Position numbers and translations under genes: made by a program. This document shows, piece after piece, positions 43,386 through 51,855 of a stretch of 64,000 bases of DNA (position 1 is its first letter; each line of letters starts with the position of its first letter). The notes under the pieces are model-generated. The model made no database searches. It was not told the origin of the DNA and saw only the letters and a list, made by a program, of their open reading frames with translations. This DNA is from JAIQFL01 sp035295745 (GTDB lineage Bacteria; Acidobacteriota; Terriglobia; Bryobacterales; Bryobacteraceae), in contig DATGIL010000051.1 in assembly GCA_035295745.1 (NCBI GenBank), positions 1-64,000 on the forward strand, given 5' to 3'.

Positions 43386-43850
43386 TTACACGGATGCCGG
43401 CGAATAGATGTCGAGCAACTGCGCGCGGATGGCGTGCAGACGATCGGCAGTGACGTTCAAGACCCCTCTCAGGAAGCGGAATCCGAACGCGTAGTCCTCC
43501 TCGCAGGCATGCCGCAGACGGGAACCGTCCAAGGCGAGTGCGTGGACTTCCTGGAGCGCCCGTGCCTGGAACTGCTTGCCGTTCTCGCTCGTCACCGATG
43601 ACCAGCCGAGCACTTCGCCGGCGTAAAGAGTCTCCACACGAAGCGGACGGCCGGGAGTCACGATTTCAAGCGCGACGTTGCCGTCGATCAAGATGTAAAA
43701 GAGGCTGGAGCGATCGCCTTCGTGGAAGATCAATTCTCCTGCGGTGAAATGCACTTCGCCGGCCATGGCAGCCAGCCGTGCGATGTGTTCGGGCCAGAAA
43801 TCCTGTGTAAAGGGATGACTGGTCAGAAGATTCGTAATCGCGTCGCTCAT
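43386..43850 (-). CDS. Cyclic-nucleotide-binding domain protein without HTH
   Basis: A 154-residue single-domain CNB protein. The core shows FTAGELIFHEGDRSSLFYIL then IDGNVALEIVTPGRPLRVET, LYAGEVLGWSSVTSENGK and an arginine-containing FQARALQEVHAL. Helices follow but no helix-turn-helix, so it is not a normal Crp/Fnr regulator. ATG 43850 follows AGAGG at 8 nt; the longer frame has no homology. It probably senses a nucleotide or redox signal and acts on a partner protein. It is the first gene of the ald operon and divergent from the nfn-like gene. Confidence 0.85.
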   Translation of the reverse strand: MSDAITNLLTSHPFTQDFWPEHIARLAAMAGEVHFTAGELIFHEGDRSSLFYILIDGNVALEIVTPGRPLRVETLYAGEVLGWSSVTSENGKQFQARALQEVHALALDGSRLRHACEEDYAFGFRFLRGVLNVTADRLHAIRAQLLDIYSPASV

Positions 43851-44063
43851 AAGACACCTCTGGGGCGTGGTGGTGTACAACATTCCCACAATTCTATATT
43901 CGGACCTTTTAAGCAGAAAATCAAGTAGACAGAATGGCCCACACGGTCCAGAATTGCGCGGGCTGCCCGCAAGTGCAGGCATTGGCGCACAAAATTTCGG
44001 GGGATTTTTCGACAAAAGATTTAATCACCTTAAATTCTGTTATCATATTGGCTTCGAGGGGGT

Positions 44064-46448
44064 GTGGTGTTTCTCATCACTCGTAGGAAACAATTCGGTC
44101 CAACGACCTTCCTCTGGGACGTGAACGCGCCGGACGTGGCGCGAGCGGCGCGTCCCGGACATTTCGTCATGGCTCGCATCGATGAGCATGGGGAGCGAAT
44201 TCCGCTGACCGTAGCCGATTTTAATGTGGAGCGCGGCACCGTCACCGTCGTCATCCAGGCCGTAGGTAAGACTACGATCGAGATGATGGCGCTGCGGCAA
44301 GGCGACGCGATACTCGACTTTATCGGGCCGCTAGGGCTGCCAAGCCATATCCGAAAGCTGGAGGGGACCGTGGTGCTGGTAGGCGGCGGACTGGGCGTCG
44401 CGCCGATCTACCCGCAATTACGTGAATACAAGAATCGCGGAAATCGGACCCTCTCGATCATCGGCTTTCGCACTAAGGACTTGGTGTTCTGGGAAGACCA
44501 GTTCCGGGAATGCAGCGATGAACTGATTGTCGCCACGGACGATGGCAGTTACGGGCGGAAAGGCCTCGTGACGCACGCCTTGGCCGAAGTCCTGAGCCGT
44601 GAGCCGAACGTTTGCGAAGTAGTCGCCATCGGGCCGATTCCGATGATGAAGGCGTGCTGCGAAGTCACGCGGCCGTCGGCGATCCCCACGATCGTCAGCC
44701 TGAACTCCATCATGGTGGACGGTACCGGAATGTGCGGCTCGTGCCGCGTCACGGTTGGCGGCAAGATGAAATTCGCCTGTGTGGACGGTGCCGATTTCGA
44801 CGGCCACCTGGTGGCGTTCGACGAGTTGTCTCTGCGGCAGAAGCGTTTCGAACGCGAGGAAAAGGCGGCCCTGGAGCGGTTTCGCAGGGAGTCGGCCAAG
44901 CTGGCGAGCCTGCAAAGCGAGAACGGAAACGGAGCGAAGCTGGTTTCGACCTGCGAACTGCCGGAGCCGATTCCGGCCCCCCCGGGTCCGCGAGTTCCCA
45001 AGAACATCCGCACCATACCGCCGGAGCGCTCGCTCATGCCGCACCAGCCGGCTGAAGAGCGGGTCCACAATTTCAAGGAAGTGGCTCTTGGCCTGGACCT
45101 AGCGGCTGCTCTGCACGAAGCGGACCGGTGTCTGCGATGCAAGAAGCCGCGCTGCGTGCCGGGCTGCCCGGTGGGAATCGACATCCCGGGCTTCATCGCG
45201 GCGCTGCAGCACAAAGACATCAAGCGCTCGTACCAGATCCTGAAGACATCCAACGCGTTGCCGGCGGTGTGCGGCCGAGTCTGTCCGCAGGAATCGCAAT
45301 GCGAGGCTACCTGCGTGGTAGGCGCCAAGTTCAAGCCGGTGGCGATTGGGCGGCTGGAGCGTTTTGTCGCGGACGCCGCTCTGGGGCGCGGTTGGGAGGA
45401 GGCGCCGCAGACGAGCGGCACAGGAAAACGGGCAGTGATCGTCGGGTCCGGGCCTTCGGGACTGGCATGTGCGGGCGATTTGGCGCGCAACGGCGTAAAG
45501 GTCACCATTTTTGAAGCGCTGCATGTGGCAGGCGGCGTACTGAAATACGGCATCCCGGAATTCCGGCTGCCCGACATCATCATCGACGCCGAGATCGAGA
45601 ATCTGAAGAAATTAGGTGTGGAGATCAAGCTCGATACGATTATCGGAAAGCTGTTCACGATTCCGGAGTTGCTGACGGACATGGGATACGACGCGGCATT
45701 CGTGGGTACGGGCGCCGGGTCTCCCAAGTTCGCCGAGATTCCAGGCGAAGCGTTCAATGGAGTCTTCTCGGCCAACGAATTCCTCACGCGGGTTAATCTG
45801 ATGCGCGGGCATCAGCAGCCACTCTACGACACGCCGGTGGGGATGGGGAAACGCGTGGCGGTGGTCGGCGCCGGGAATACGGCGATGGATTCCTGCCGCG
45901 TCGCCAAGCGAATGGGCGCCGAGCAAGTAACGGTGGTGTATCGCCGCTCGCGTCGCGAGTCGCCGGCCAGGATTGAAGAACTGGAACACGCGATCGAAGA
46001 GGGCATCGAGTTCCTGTGGCTCACGAACCCTGTAGAGATCCTGGGCAACTCGGCAGGCTGGGTTACGGGAATGCGGGTGCAGAAGATGGAGTTAGGCGAG
46101 CCCGACGCGTCGGGGCGACGCCGTCCGGTACCGGTTGCCGGCTCGGAGTTCGTGCTGGATGTCGATACCGTGGTTTACGCGTTGGGCACCACGGCCAATC
46201 CGATCATCAAACAGACCACCCCCGGGCTCAAAGTCAACAAGTGGGGGTACATCGAAATCGATGACCGCACGGGAATGACTTCGATTCCGGGGCTGTTTGC
46301 CGGCGGTGACATTGTGACAGGCGCAGCGACCGTGATCCTGGCGATGGGCGCGGGGAAGCGGGCCGCACAGGGAATGCTGGAATACATGGGCATCAACTCC
46401 GTGGGACCCGAGGTTTGCGCGGAGACGACGCCGGTGAGAGGGAATTGA
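44064..46448 (+). CDS. Fused NfnA-NfnB-like flavoprotein (ferredoxin:NADP oxidoreductase / GltD-like)
   Basis: A 794-residue fusion. The N-terminal ~270 residues resemble the ferredoxin-NADP reductase / DHOD electron-transfer (NfnA) subunit: FGPTTFLWDVNAPDVARAAR, GHFVMARID, LVGGGLGVAPIYPQLRE, and a 2Fe-2S-type Cys cluster MVDGTGMCGSCRVTVGGKMK then FACVDG. The rest is GltD-like NfnB: Fe-S N-terminal cysteines CLRCKKPRCVPGCPVGIDI and CGRVCPQESQCEATC, FAD-binding VIVGSGPSGLACAGDLAR, NADPH-binding VAVVGAGNTAMDSCRVA, IPGLFAGGDIVTGAATVIL. Start is GTG 44064 or GTG 44067. It likely transfers electrons between NADPH, NADH and ferredoxin. Confidence 0.86.
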   Translation: MVFLITRRKQFGPTTFLWDVNAPDVARAARPGHFVMARIDEHGERIPLTVADFNVERGTVTVVIQAVGKTTIEMMALRQGDAILDFIGPLGLPSHIRKLEGTVVLVGGGLGVAPIYPQLREYKNRGNRTLSIIGFRTKDLVFWEDQFRECSDELIVATDDGSYGRKGLVTHALAEVLSREPNVCEVVAIGPIPMMKACCEVTRPSAIPTIVSLNSIMVDGTGMCGSCRVTVGGKMKFACVDGADFDGHLVAFDELSLRQKRFEREEKAALERFRRESAKLASLQSENGNGAKLVSTCELPEPIPAPPGPRVPKNIRTIPPERSLMPHQPAEERVHNFKEVALGLDLAAALHEADRCLRCKKPRCVPGCPVGIDIPGFIAALQHKDIKRSYQILKTSNALPAVCGRVCPQESQCEATCVVGAKFKPVAIGRLERFVADAALGRGWEEAPQTSGTGKRAVIVGSGPSGLACAGDLARNGVKVTIFEALHVAGGVLKYGIPEFRLPDIIIDAEIENLKKLGVEIKLDTIIGKLFTIPELLTDMGYDAAFVGTGAGSPKFAEIPGEAFNGVFSANEFLTRVNLMRGHQQPLYDTPVGMGKRVAVVGAGNTAMDSCRVAKRMGAEQVTVVYRRSRRESPARIEELEHAIEEGIEFLWLTNPVEILGNSAGWVTGMRVQKMELGEPDASGRRRPVPVAGSEFVLDVDTVVYALGTTANPIIKQTTPGLKVNKWGYIEIDDRTGMTSIPGLFAGGDIVTGAATVILAMGAGKRAAQGMLEYMGINSVGPEVCAETTPVRGN

Positions 46449-46449
46449 G

Positions 46450-47073
46450 ATGCCATCCACTTGTCCGAAGTGCCGGAGAGTAGTTGAAGAAGACGAGATC
46501 TGCTGCGCGCAGGTGCGCTACACGTGGCGCTGCAAGAGTTGTTTCAAGCTGACCAGCGGATTCGCGATTCCGTACGGCAAGTGCTTCATGTGCGGAGGCG
46601 AGTTGGAAGTAATTCCGGGGCGCGAACTGGGAGACTCCATGCGGTTCCGTGCCATCCGGGACGCGGTTCAGTTCGAACTGGATTCCTTCCACTTTTACAA
46701 GCTGGCCCGCGACAAGGCGCACACGCCGGAACAGCGGGCCGTGCTGGAACGGCTGTTCGAAGCGGAACTCGATCACCTGCACGAACTGGAAGCGAAGTAT
46801 CACGCTCACCTGGACCGCGAAGTGGTGGAGCTTTCCGAGAATGAAGAGCAATTGCTATCCAGTTGGCTCTTCCGTGGGATTCGCATCAACGAGGAGTCGG
46901 GAGTTGCGGATCTCTACCAGCAGGCACTCGAGATGGAGCGGCGCACGAGGGATCATTTTCGCAATCTTGCCCGCGAGCTGCCTGCCGGCTTGGAGCGGGA
47001 GTTGTGCGAGGAACTGGCTGCCGAGGAAGATGAACACGTTGCGCTGCTCGAAGGGGAGATGGAGCAGCTCTAA
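46450..47073 (+). CDS. Rubrerythrin-like protein with N-terminal zinc-ribbon/rubredoxin-like domain
   Basis: A 207-residue protein. The N-terminus has several Cys pairs (CPKC, CCAQ, CKSC, CFMC) suggesting one or two rubredoxin or zinc-ribbon sites. The C-terminal ferritin-like four-helix bundle has carboxylate and His ligands spaced for a di-iron site: RDAVQFELDSFHFYKLARDK, LFEAELDHLHELE, QALEMERRTRDHFRNLA, AAEEDEHVALLEGE. This order (rubredoxin-like first) is that of reverse rubrerythrins, which reduce peroxide. Its ATG follows one base after the nfn-like stop, so electrons for peroxide reduction may come from that flavoprotein. Confidence 0.83.
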   Translation: MPSTCPKCRRVVEEDEICCAQVRYTWRCKSCFKLTSGFAIPYGKCFMCGGELEVIPGRELGDSMRFRAIRDAVQFELDSFHFYKLARDKAHTPEQRAVLERLFEAELDHLHELEAKYHAHLDREVVELSENEEQLLSSWLFRGIRINEESGVADLYQQALEMERRTRDHFRNLARELPAGLERELCEELAAEEDEHVALLEGEMEQL

Positions 47074-47084
47074 CTCCGCAGCAT

Positions 47085-47489
47085 TCATTGCTCGACGATG
47101 GTTCCCTGATGAAAGACGATTTTCCACCCGGAGTCCGTGTGCCGCCAGATTGTCGAGCGCCGCGTGGTTCGATCGCCATCCTGGACCAGGGTGTAGGTGA
47201 GTAAATAGAGATCCGGCGCGAGTTCCTGACACCGAAAGTCCGATGGCTCCAGGTGATCTTTGACGGGATTCTGACGCCGTCTCTCTAGCTCCTCAAGTAC
47301 GACTTCCCGGCTGTATCTTCGGCCGGAGGCACCTACCTCCCAGAAGTCACTCACGGTCATGTCTTCGTAGTCCGCCCGCGAGGTGCCAAACTCGGGGCGA
47401 TGAAAGATGGGTTCGCGGCGGATGAGCTCGTCCAGCACCTCGGAAAGGTCCGGATCGGTGGCACGGGAGAGCCCCATTTCGGAGGTCAT
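47085..47489 (-). CDS. DUF4440 / SnoaL-like domain protein
   Basis: A 134-residue single-domain NTF2-like protein: LSEVLDELIRREPIFHRPEF, EDMTVSDFWEVGASGRRYSR, LEERRRQNPVKDH-like helix, DLYLLTYTLVQDGDRTTRRS and IWRHTDSGWKIVFHQGTIVE. Small conserved polar pocket residues are typical of DUF4440. It is cytoplasmic and possibly an enzyme or a regulatory domain; the substrate is unknown. Converges with the rubrerythrin gene; an inverted repeat (GCGGTAC/GTACCGC) lies upstream at 47516-47533. Confidence 0.8.
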   Translation of the reverse strand: MTSEMGLSRATDPDLSEVLDELIRREPIFHRPEFGTSRADYEDMTVSDFWEVGASGRRYSREVVLEELERRRQNPVKDHLEPSDFRCQELAPDLYLLTYTLVQDGDRTTRRSTIWRHTDSGWKIVFHQGTIVEQ

Positions 47490-47650
47490 TTTCTCATCAT
47501 AAACTCCTGGAAAGGGCGGTACTTTGGTACCGCTTGCAATGGCTGCTGAAGGGCCTAAAGAGTTTTCATCTTCATAACCTCAGGCGTATGGATTTTCACC
47601 ACCGCTTGTCGTATCATGAACACATTCGCAAAACTCTGGGAGGGTCTTGG

Positions 47651-50600
47651 ATGCGTCTATTTTCAACGTCTGTCGTGTTTTTTTTATGCGTCGCTGCTGG
47701 GTTTTCACAGGTAACGACGACTGCTCGTATGGATGGCGTCGTCACCGATCAGCAGAACGCGGTAGTCCCGGCAGCGGCTGTGGTCGTGGTTCAAAGCGCC
47801 ACGGGCCAGAGCCTGCGCACGGTGACGGACGACAAGGGTTACTGGGCCCTGCCGAGTCTGCAGACCGGCTCTTACAAGGTGACGGTAACTAAAGAGGGTT
47901 TCAAGTCGGTCACAAATAACAATGTGATCATTGACGCCGGCGTTCCAGCGACCGTTAACATCGTGCTAGCGGTAGGCGCCACCACGGAAACCGTGGAAGT
48001 GATGGCGGGCGCTGAGATCGTGCAAACCGATTCGGCCACCGTGAGTTCCACGCTGCAAGGCCGGCAGATTAACGACCTTCCGTTTACCAGTCACAACGTG
48101 ACCGAGTTGATTGCGAGCCAGCCGGGCACGCAGAACGCGGATGGTGTTCGTTACGCGACCATCAATGGCCTGCCTCAGCCCACAATTAACATCACCATCG
48201 ACGGCATTAACGTTCAGGACAACGCCACCAAGAGCAATCCTGACTCGGTTTTCAACGCCGTCCAGCCCCGCACGCAGGCGATCGAAGAAATGACCATGAG
48301 CACGGCCGCCGCGAGTGCCGATAGCACCGGCGAAGGCGCCGTACAGATCAAGTTCGTGACCAAGGGCGGGACCAACTCGTTCCACGGCGGGCTGTATGAG
48401 ACCAATCGCAATTCGTACTTCGAAGCTTGCGCTTTCTTCAACTGTTTACAGGGCGCCGCGAAGGACCGAATCAACCTCAACGAATATGGGTTTACAATCG
48501 GCGGACCGGTACTGAAGAACAAGCTGTTCTTCTTCGAATCTTTCGAATTCTTCGATCTGCCGCAGTCGTTTCCGGAGACGGGCACATGGCTGACTCCCAC
48601 CGCCGCGAGCGGCGTCTTTACTTATAACGTGGGCGGGGCCGTGAAAACCGTCAACCTATATACTTTGGCGGCACAGGCCAATCCTTCCCTGCCGGCAGGC
48701 GTCCGCGCCTTTCCAACCGCAGGTGACCCCACCCTGGCGAAGACATATTCACTGATTAACCAGCTCATCACCGCGTCTGGAGGGACCCCGGTAAGCCGCA
48801 TCGTGTCGAATAACGACTACAACCGCGAAAACTTCACCTCCAACGCTCCCGCGGTGAACAACCGGAAATTCCAGACGGCACGCCTCGACTACAACCTCAC
48901 CGACAAGCATCACATCAACGCGGTCTGGAATTATCAGGTCAATTCCCGTAGCCCGGACGGACTGAACTTGGAATACCGGATTCTTCCTGGCACCGGTACG
49001 CAATTGGGCTCGCCCTCGCTGGAGGGCCAGTACGGCATCAATTGGACTGGCAGCATCGGATTGCGATCCGTGATTACACCCACGATCACAAATGAGTTCA
49101 CGGGTGGAATTCAAGGCGGCGCCAATGCTTTGGGCGACGGCTTGTCGACGGCCGATTACGGGATTTGGAACGGCAAACTGCTCAGTTTCGCCGGATACAT
49201 GACGAATCCTTACAACGGCAACTACACGAACTTCGCACCGCGCAGCACGCCGGTCTACCAGGTCAACGACAACGTGAGCTATCTGAAGGGGAACCACCTG
49301 CTGAACTTCGGATTCAACTTCACGCAGATCAACGCGTGGCAGGCGGCCGCGAATTCTTCGCTACTCAATACGCTGGCGCTCGGTCAGGCGGCGGGCGATC
49401 CGGACAATACCGGTGCGACCTCCCTTTTTACGACGACGACTCTCCCCGGCGCCAGTGCCACGCAGCTCAGTGACGCAGCCAATCTGTACGCGATTCTGGT
49501 GGGGCGTGTCTCCGCAGTGACCAGTTCGGCGGTGCTCGGCGAGCAAACCAAAACGTACGGCTCGAATTTCTCGGTTGATCGCGACCACATGCGCGAATAC
49601 GCCGGATACATTCAGGACACCTGGCGCGTCAGTTCGCAGGTTACGATCAGCGTGGGTCTGCGTTGGGATCGTCAGGGCGCGATCCGGAATCTCGACAATC
49701 TATACACCCGTCCCGGCTTCGCCGGCTTGTTCGGCGTCTCGGGGGTCGGCCATCTGTTCCAGCCGGGAGTTTTGGACGGATCGGTGCCGGTCTTTTCGCT
49801 GGTGCCTCCGGGGGTCGGTGGATACGATCCCGGTGTCGGGCACTTCAATCCGTCTTTCGGGATCGCGTATCGTATTCCCAAAGGCGGCGTCTTTCATTGG
49901 CTGACGGGCGACGACGCGGTACTCCGTAGCGGGTTCAGCATCTCGACGATCCGTCAGGGCATCGGTTTCCTGGATGGCGTCTGGGGCGCGAATGCGGGCC
50001 GCAGTCTCTCCACCAGCACCAGCCCTTCAACCACGCCGAGCGTGTTCACCGCTGGTAACGTGCTTTTCAGCGATCCGACTTATCCGACCCTGGTTCCCAG
50101 CTCGATCGATCCGGCGTTCCCGAATCCGAGCTTCCCGCTGGCCGTGCAGAGCGGGCAGACCGTAGAAGACTACAATCCGAAGATCAAGGCCGAATATGTG
50201 GAAAGCTACACGCTCGGTTTCCAACGCCAGTTGAACCGTGACACGGTGGTGGAGTTCCGATATGTCGGCAATCACGGCGTGGACCTGTGGTCGGCCGTCA
50301 ATCTCAACGAAGTCAATGTGGTGGAGAGCGGATTCGCGCAGCAGTTCCAGCAGGCGCAGAATAACCTTGCGATCGCGAACGGTATCTCGGTGGCGCAACT
50401 CCTGAATCCGAGTGTTAAGCTCACCACCAACAACTACGGCAACCAGGGATTGCCGGGACAGGTGAATGTCCCGCTGATCACCACTGCCATCGGTAGCAGC
50501 ACCGACCAGACCACGGTCACGCAGTTACAGCAGGGACAGGCCGGAGCCACCGCCAACGGCATCGCGACCAACGCCACTCGCATGGCCAACCTCACCAAGG

Positions 50601-51520
50601 CCGGCTTCCCGATCAATCTCTTTCAGGTGAACCCGAACAACGGCGGGAACTCCATCGAGTTGACCAACCGCAATTCGAGCACCTACAATTCCGGACAGGT
50701 CGAAGTCCGGCGCCGGTTGTCCCAGGGACTGCAACTGCAATTCAGCTATGCACTTTCGCATTCCTTGACGGACGCAAACCTGCCGACGCTGCGCGATTGG
50801 GGCGGGAACAAGGGGCCGGCCACGTTCGATATCCGGCACGGATTCAAGGCGACCTGGATCTACCAGCTTCCGTTCGGTCAGGGCCGTCCGATGCTTTCCA
50901 GCCTGCACGGCGTTCCGGGCAAGGTCATCAGCGGATGGGAACTCGCGGGCGTAGCGCGCGTGCAGAGCGGCACCCCGGTGAATTTCACCAGCGGCCGCAG
51001 CACCTTCAACCAGAACGATGGCGGCGTGACGTTGTACAACATCACTGCGAAGCAGTTGCAGGACCAGATGGCTCTCAACTTCACGAGCCAGATCAACGCG
51101 AACGGCGTGGCGACCGGAACTGCTTTCTACCTGCCACAGTCGTTTATTCAAAACAGCCTGGCAGCAGCGGGGATCAGCGGGACGTTCAACCCGAGCGCGC
51201 CCTATCTCGGGCCTTGCAACGCCGCCGGTCAGATCTGCAACCAGATCTTCATCTACGGGCCGTGGCTGTCGAAGTGGGATGTGAGTCTGGTAAAGCGCAC
51301 GCAGATCAAGGAGCGGTTGAACTTCGAGTTCCGCGTGCAAGCGCTGAATCTGTTCAATCATCCCAACATCCTGGTACCGGGCGGCGCGGCAACGGGCGGC
51401 AACATCAATGTTGCGCTGAACAGCACCTTCGGACAGACGACGCAGGCGTTCCGCGATCTGAACAATACGAACGATCCGGGAGCCAGGAGTCTGGAGTTCG
51501 TCGCACGCTTGAACTTCTAG
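47651..51520 (+). CDS. Oar-like TonB-dependent outer-membrane receptor
   Basis: A 1289-residue receptor. ATG 47651 follows GGAGGG and opens the signal peptide MRLFSTSVVFFLCVAAGFSQ. A carboxypeptidase-regulatory sandwich follows (ARMDGVVTDQQNAVVPAAAV ... LQTGSYKVTVTKEGF), then the plug (TVSSTLQGRQINDLPFTSHN, PTINITIDGINVQDNATKSN, VTKGGTNSFHGGLYETNRNS) and a large barrel ending GARSLEFVARLNF. It belongs to the same acidobacterial class as the 35912 gene but is longer. Ligand unknown. A long hairpin terminator follows at 51562-51619. Confidence 0.94.
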   Translation: MRLFSTSVVFFLCVAAGFSQVTTTARMDGVVTDQQNAVVPAAAVVVVQSATGQSLRTVTDDKGYWALPSLQTGSYKVTVTKEGFKSVTNNNVIIDAGVPATVNIVLAVGATTETVEVMAGAEIVQTDSATVSSTLQGRQINDLPFTSHNVTELIASQPGTQNADGVRYATINGLPQPTINITIDGINVQDNATKSNPDSVFNAVQPRTQAIEEMTMSTAAASADSTGEGAVQIKFVTKGGTNSFHGGLYETNRNSYFEACAFFNCLQGAAKDRINLNEYGFTIGGPVLKNKLFFFESFEFFDLPQSFPETGTWLTPTAASGVFTYNVGGAVKTVNLYTLAAQANPSLPAGVRAFPTAGDPTLAKTYSLINQLITASGGTPVSRIVSNNDYNRENFTSNAPAVNNRKFQTARLDYNLTDKHHINAVWNYQVNSRSPDGLNLEYRILPGTGTQLGSPSLEGQYGINWTGSIGLRSVITPTITNEFTGGIQGGANALGDGLSTADYGIWNGKLLSFAGYMTNPYNGNYTNFAPRSTPVYQVNDNVSYLKGNHLLNFGFNFTQINAWQAAANSSLLNTLALGQAAGDPDNTGATSLFTTTTLPGASATQLSDAANLYAILVGRVSAVTSSAVLGEQTKTYGSNFSVDRDHMREYAGYIQDTWRVSSQVTISVGLRWDRQGAIRNLDNLYTRPGFAGLFGVSGVGHLFQPGVLDGSVPVFSLVPPGVGGYDPGVGHFNPSFGIAYRIPKGGVFHWLTGDDAVLRSGFSISTIRQGIGFLDGVWGANAGRSLSTSTSPSTTPSVFTAGNVLFSDPTYPTLVPSSIDPAFPNPSFPLAVQSGQTVEDYNPKIKAEYVESYTLGFQRQLNRDTVVEFRYVGNHGVDLWSAVNLNEVNVVESGFAQQFQQAQNNLAIANGISVAQLLNPSVKLTTNNYGNQGLPGQVNVPLITTAIGSSTDQTTVTQLQQGQAGATANGIATNATRMANLTKAGFPINLFQVNPNNGGNSIELTNRNSSTYNSGQVEVRRRLSQGLQLQFSYALSHSLTDANLPTLRDWGGNKGPATFDIRHGFKATWIYQLPFGQGRPMLSSLHGVPGKVISGWELAGVARVQSGTPVNFTSGRSTFNQNDGGVTLYNITAKQLQDQMALNFTSQINANGVATGTAFYLPQSFIQNSLAAAGISGTFNPSAPYLGPCNAAGQICNQIFIYGPWLSKWDVSLVKRTQIKERLNFEFRVQALNLFNHPNILVPGGAATGGNINVALNSTFGQTTQAFRDLNNTNDPGARSLEFVARLNF

Positions 51521-51561
51521 CCGGGGGTGAGGAGAAAATCCTCAAAAACGGGCGAATGGTG

Positions 51562-51619
51562 GGGACAGGCTACGTAATTCCCGAATTGAATTCGGGGTTA
51601 CGTAGCCTGTCCCTTTTTT
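51562..51619 (+). terminator. Very long hairpin with T-run (terminator, REP-like)
   Basis: GGGACAGGCTACGTAA (51562-51577) pairs perfectly with TTACGTAGCCTGTCCC (51598-51613). An inner stem, CCCGAATT with AATTCGGG, forms around a single G. Six T residues follow immediately. The length is well beyond a normal terminator. Confidence 0.88.
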
Positions 51620-51653
51620 GTGGTCCTTTTTGTTGGTCGCTCCGATGAGTGGT

Positions 51654-51785
51654 CGCTTGCTGACGCGCGCGGCTCGTCAGCGCAAGTATTCGCCTGAAGG
51701 TAGCTTACGAGCCGCGACCGTAAGGGAGCGTTGCTACCACGCCGCCAAAGCAGTCAATATCGCTTGCTCACGCGCGCGGCTCGCA
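51654..51785. repeat. Mixed-orientation cluster of the dispersed repeat family
   Basis: A direct core copy (CGCTTGCTGACGCGCGCGGC) starts at 51654. An inverted 43-bp-type copy (CTTACGAGCCGCGACCGTAA then GGGAGCGTTGC) lies at 51704-51734. Another direct core copy (CGCTTGCTCACGCGCGCGGC) is at 51761-51785. The locus joins both repeat variants in opposite orientations. Confidence 0.88.
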
Positions 51786-51855
51786 TGGGAGGTGCGGGGC
51801 GCGGTTAGGAGAAGTTGTGTAGCCAAAGCGGATGCTTTTGGAGCGGGTTCGGGCG

